Assembly: GCA_030950875.1 (NCBI GenBank)
Contig: JAUZQS010000215.1
Location: 1 to 7,568 of the forward strand
From: Mariprofundaceae bacterium
GTDB taxonomy: Bacteria; Pseudomonadota; Zetaproteobacteria; Mariprofundales; Mariprofundaceae
Length of the DNA: 7,568 bases
Reading direction: 5' to 3'
The notes under the pieces: model-generated
What the model was told of the DNA's origin: nothing
The model's input: the letters and a program-made list of their open reading frames with translations, nothing else
The model's database searches: none
Position numbers and translations under genes: made by a program
Shown here: piece after piece, positions 6,593 to 7,568 of the stretch
Layout: each line of letters starts with the position of its first letter
Position numbering within the stretch: the first letter of the stretch is position 1

Positions 6593-7568
6593 CTAGAATC
6601 CTACGCCAAAGAATTCTTCTAACTTCTCGGCAATAAAATCTAATTGCTCCGTGCCTAAGGCTGGAAAGATACCCAACCATAATGTTTGATTCATGGTTAC
6701 ATCCGTATTGGAGAGTTCCCCTGAGATACGATATTCAACATCTTGAAAATAAGGCTGGCGTGTTAAATTTCCAGCGAACAGCAAACGTGTGCCAATCTTG
6801 TTTTGATCAAGATATTTGGTTAAATCGACACGGCTCACGCCTGATGATTCTTTGATTGTAATCGGAAAACCAAACCATGATGGCGTAGCATTTTCTGTAG
6901 CATCTGTAAGCTCGATAAAGTCAGTTAAGCTTGATAAGCGGTTTCTCAAATATGCAAAGTTAGCATTACGCTTTGTCACAAATTCAGGCAAACGCTTTAA
7001 TTGCGCCAAACCACATGCAGCTTGCATATCACTAATTTTAAGGTTGAATCCAAGGTGAGAATAAGTGTATTTATGATCATAACCCTGTGGCAATGAGCCA
7101 AGATGCTGATTAAAGCGTATGCCGCAGGTATTGTCGCAGCCAGGTTTGCAGTAACAGTCACGACCCCAGTCACGGAATGATTCGGCAATAGAGATCAGTT
7201 TGCTGTTGTTGGTGAATACCGCTCCGCCTTCACCCATGGTGATATGATGAGCTGGGTAGAAGCTTAATGTCGCAATATCTCCGAAAGTACCTACGTGGCG
7301 AGTTTCGCCAGATGATGGTTGATGGTTTATGGATGATGCGGTTAAAGCGGCTGATGGTTTATGGTTGATGGTTGATGGATGAAGCGGTTGAAGCGGATGA
7401 TGGTTTATCGTTGATAGTTGATGACTGGGGCATGGTGTAGGTGGCACCAAGGGCATCACAGCAATCTTCGATTAGCCAGAGATTATATTTATCGCAGATG
7501 GCTTTTACTTTCTTGAGGTTGAAAGGGTTGCCCAGTGTATGGGCAAGCATAATGGCTTTGGTTTTTGG
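6593..7568 (-). pseudogene. rfbH: rfbH-type CDP-4-keto-6-deoxyglucose 3-dehydrase (E1), 5' partial, frame broken by a repeat insertion
   Basis: RfbH, a PLP and [2Fe-2S] enzyme of the DegT/DnrJ/StrS fold, removes the C3 hydroxyl of CDP-4-keto-6-deoxyglucose together with a reductase. The first frame enters at the window edge (PKTKAIMLAHTLGNPF), passes EDCCDALGATYTMPQ (cysteines at 7463-7458) and stops at 7361-7359. The second frame carries GETRHVGTFGDIATLSFYPAHH and runs to the TAG at 6593. The first His of PAHH (7249-7247) replaces the PLP lysine of ordinary aminotransferases, diagnostic of E1. Cysteines at 7156, 7150 and 7126 have the C-x-C-x7-C spacing of the E1 iron-sulfur cluster; the fourth ligand should be one of the two cysteines in the upstream frame. 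Without the insertion the joint reads TYTMPQSSGETRHVGTFGD, so all other coding sequence seen is intact. As it stands, neither piece can hold the complete cluster. A frame from a GTG at 7462 could be translated but would lack the first ligand. Confidence 0.85.
7311..7424 (-). repeat. Composite minisatellite insertion in rfbH (7-mers and 9-mers in 39-bp units)
   Basis: Read on the minus strand, the segment is a chain of CATCAAC-like 7-mers (CATCAAC, CATAAAC, CATCATC, CATCAGC, TATCAAC, GATAAAC) with two pairs of 9-mers (CGCTTCAAC CGCTTCATC at 7395-7378; CGCTTTAAC CGCATCATC at 7349-7332). Three 7-mers plus two 9-mers make a 39-bp unit: unit A 7416-7378, unit B 7377-7332 with one extra CATCAAC (46 bp), and a partial unit C 7331-7311. 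A and B agree at 34 of 39 positions by my hand alignment. TCATC occurs at both edges (7420-7424 and 7311-7315), so the net insertion is 109 bp. In the coding frame the 39-bp unit gives a 13-residue repeat (INHKPSAALTASS). No transposase or inverted repeat is seen. Confidence 0.9.

Noticed and set aside
7311..7424. CRISPR array
   Set aside because: The units are 7-9 bp and contiguous, without unique spacers of uniform length, and no cas genes are present.
6593..7462. A separate short aminotransferase gene starting at a GTG/ATG near 7462
   Set aside because: Its first 50 residues are repeat-derived and out-of-frame rfbH sequence, and the missing N-terminal part of the enzyme is encoded directly upstream in another frame. 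It is better read as the 3' part of one broken gene.

Overview
The window is an AT-rich stretch of bacterial DNA in which every supportable gene lies on the minus strand, so transcription runs from position 7568 towards 1. Gene content is that of a surface-polysaccharide (O-antigen or capsule) locus making a modified deoxysugar. The proteins look proteobacterial, perhaps gammaproteobacterial, but nothing here fixes a genus.

In order of transcription: (a) 7568-6593, an rfbH-type CDP-6-deoxyhexose 3-dehydrase (E1 of 3,6-dideoxyhexose synthesis), cut at its 5' end by the window edge and split into two frames by a repeat-filled insertion; (b) 6586-5249, an AlbA_2/GHKL ATP-binding regulator-like protein that does not belong to sugar synthesis; (c) 5259-5138, the stub of a lost NAD-dependent epimerase gene; (d) 5051-4164, acetylating acetaldehyde dehydrogenase; (e) 4171-3164, 4-hydroxy-2-oxovalerate aldolase; (f) 3159-2110, NAD-dependent epimerase/dehydratase; (g) 2110-299, a thiamine-pyrophosphate (TPP) enzyme of the acetolactate-synthase family; (h) 299-1, the start of another NAD(P)-binding reductase. 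Genes (d) to (h) are packed with 1-8 base overlaps or a 4-base gap and are almost certainly one transcript.

Working model (inference): RfbH supplies a CDP-3,6-dideoxy-4-ketohexose. The dehydrogenase/aldolase pair, best known from aromatic catabolism, runs here in the synthetic direction: acetyl-CoA to acetaldehyde, then with pyruvate to 4-hydroxy-2-oxopentanoate. The TPP enzyme decarboxylates a 2-oxo acid and adds the acyl unit to the keto carbon of the sugar, as YerE does with pyruvate in yersiniose synthesis. The two reductases then finish the side chain. The predicted product is a CDP-sugar with a branch longer than the two-carbon branch of yersiniose.

The most striking detail is inside rfbH. 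A 109-bp insertion at 7311-7424, built of 7-mers and 9-mers arranged in 39-bp units, lies in a variable loop between the iron-sulfur and active-site segments. Removing all 109 bp restores the frame. So does removing just one of two adjacent identical 7-mers (7364-7377), which leaves an open frame carrying a 34-residue insert made of a 13-residue repeat. The gene may therefore be an OFF state of a slippage-switchable gene, a recent mutation, or an assembly error in a repeat.
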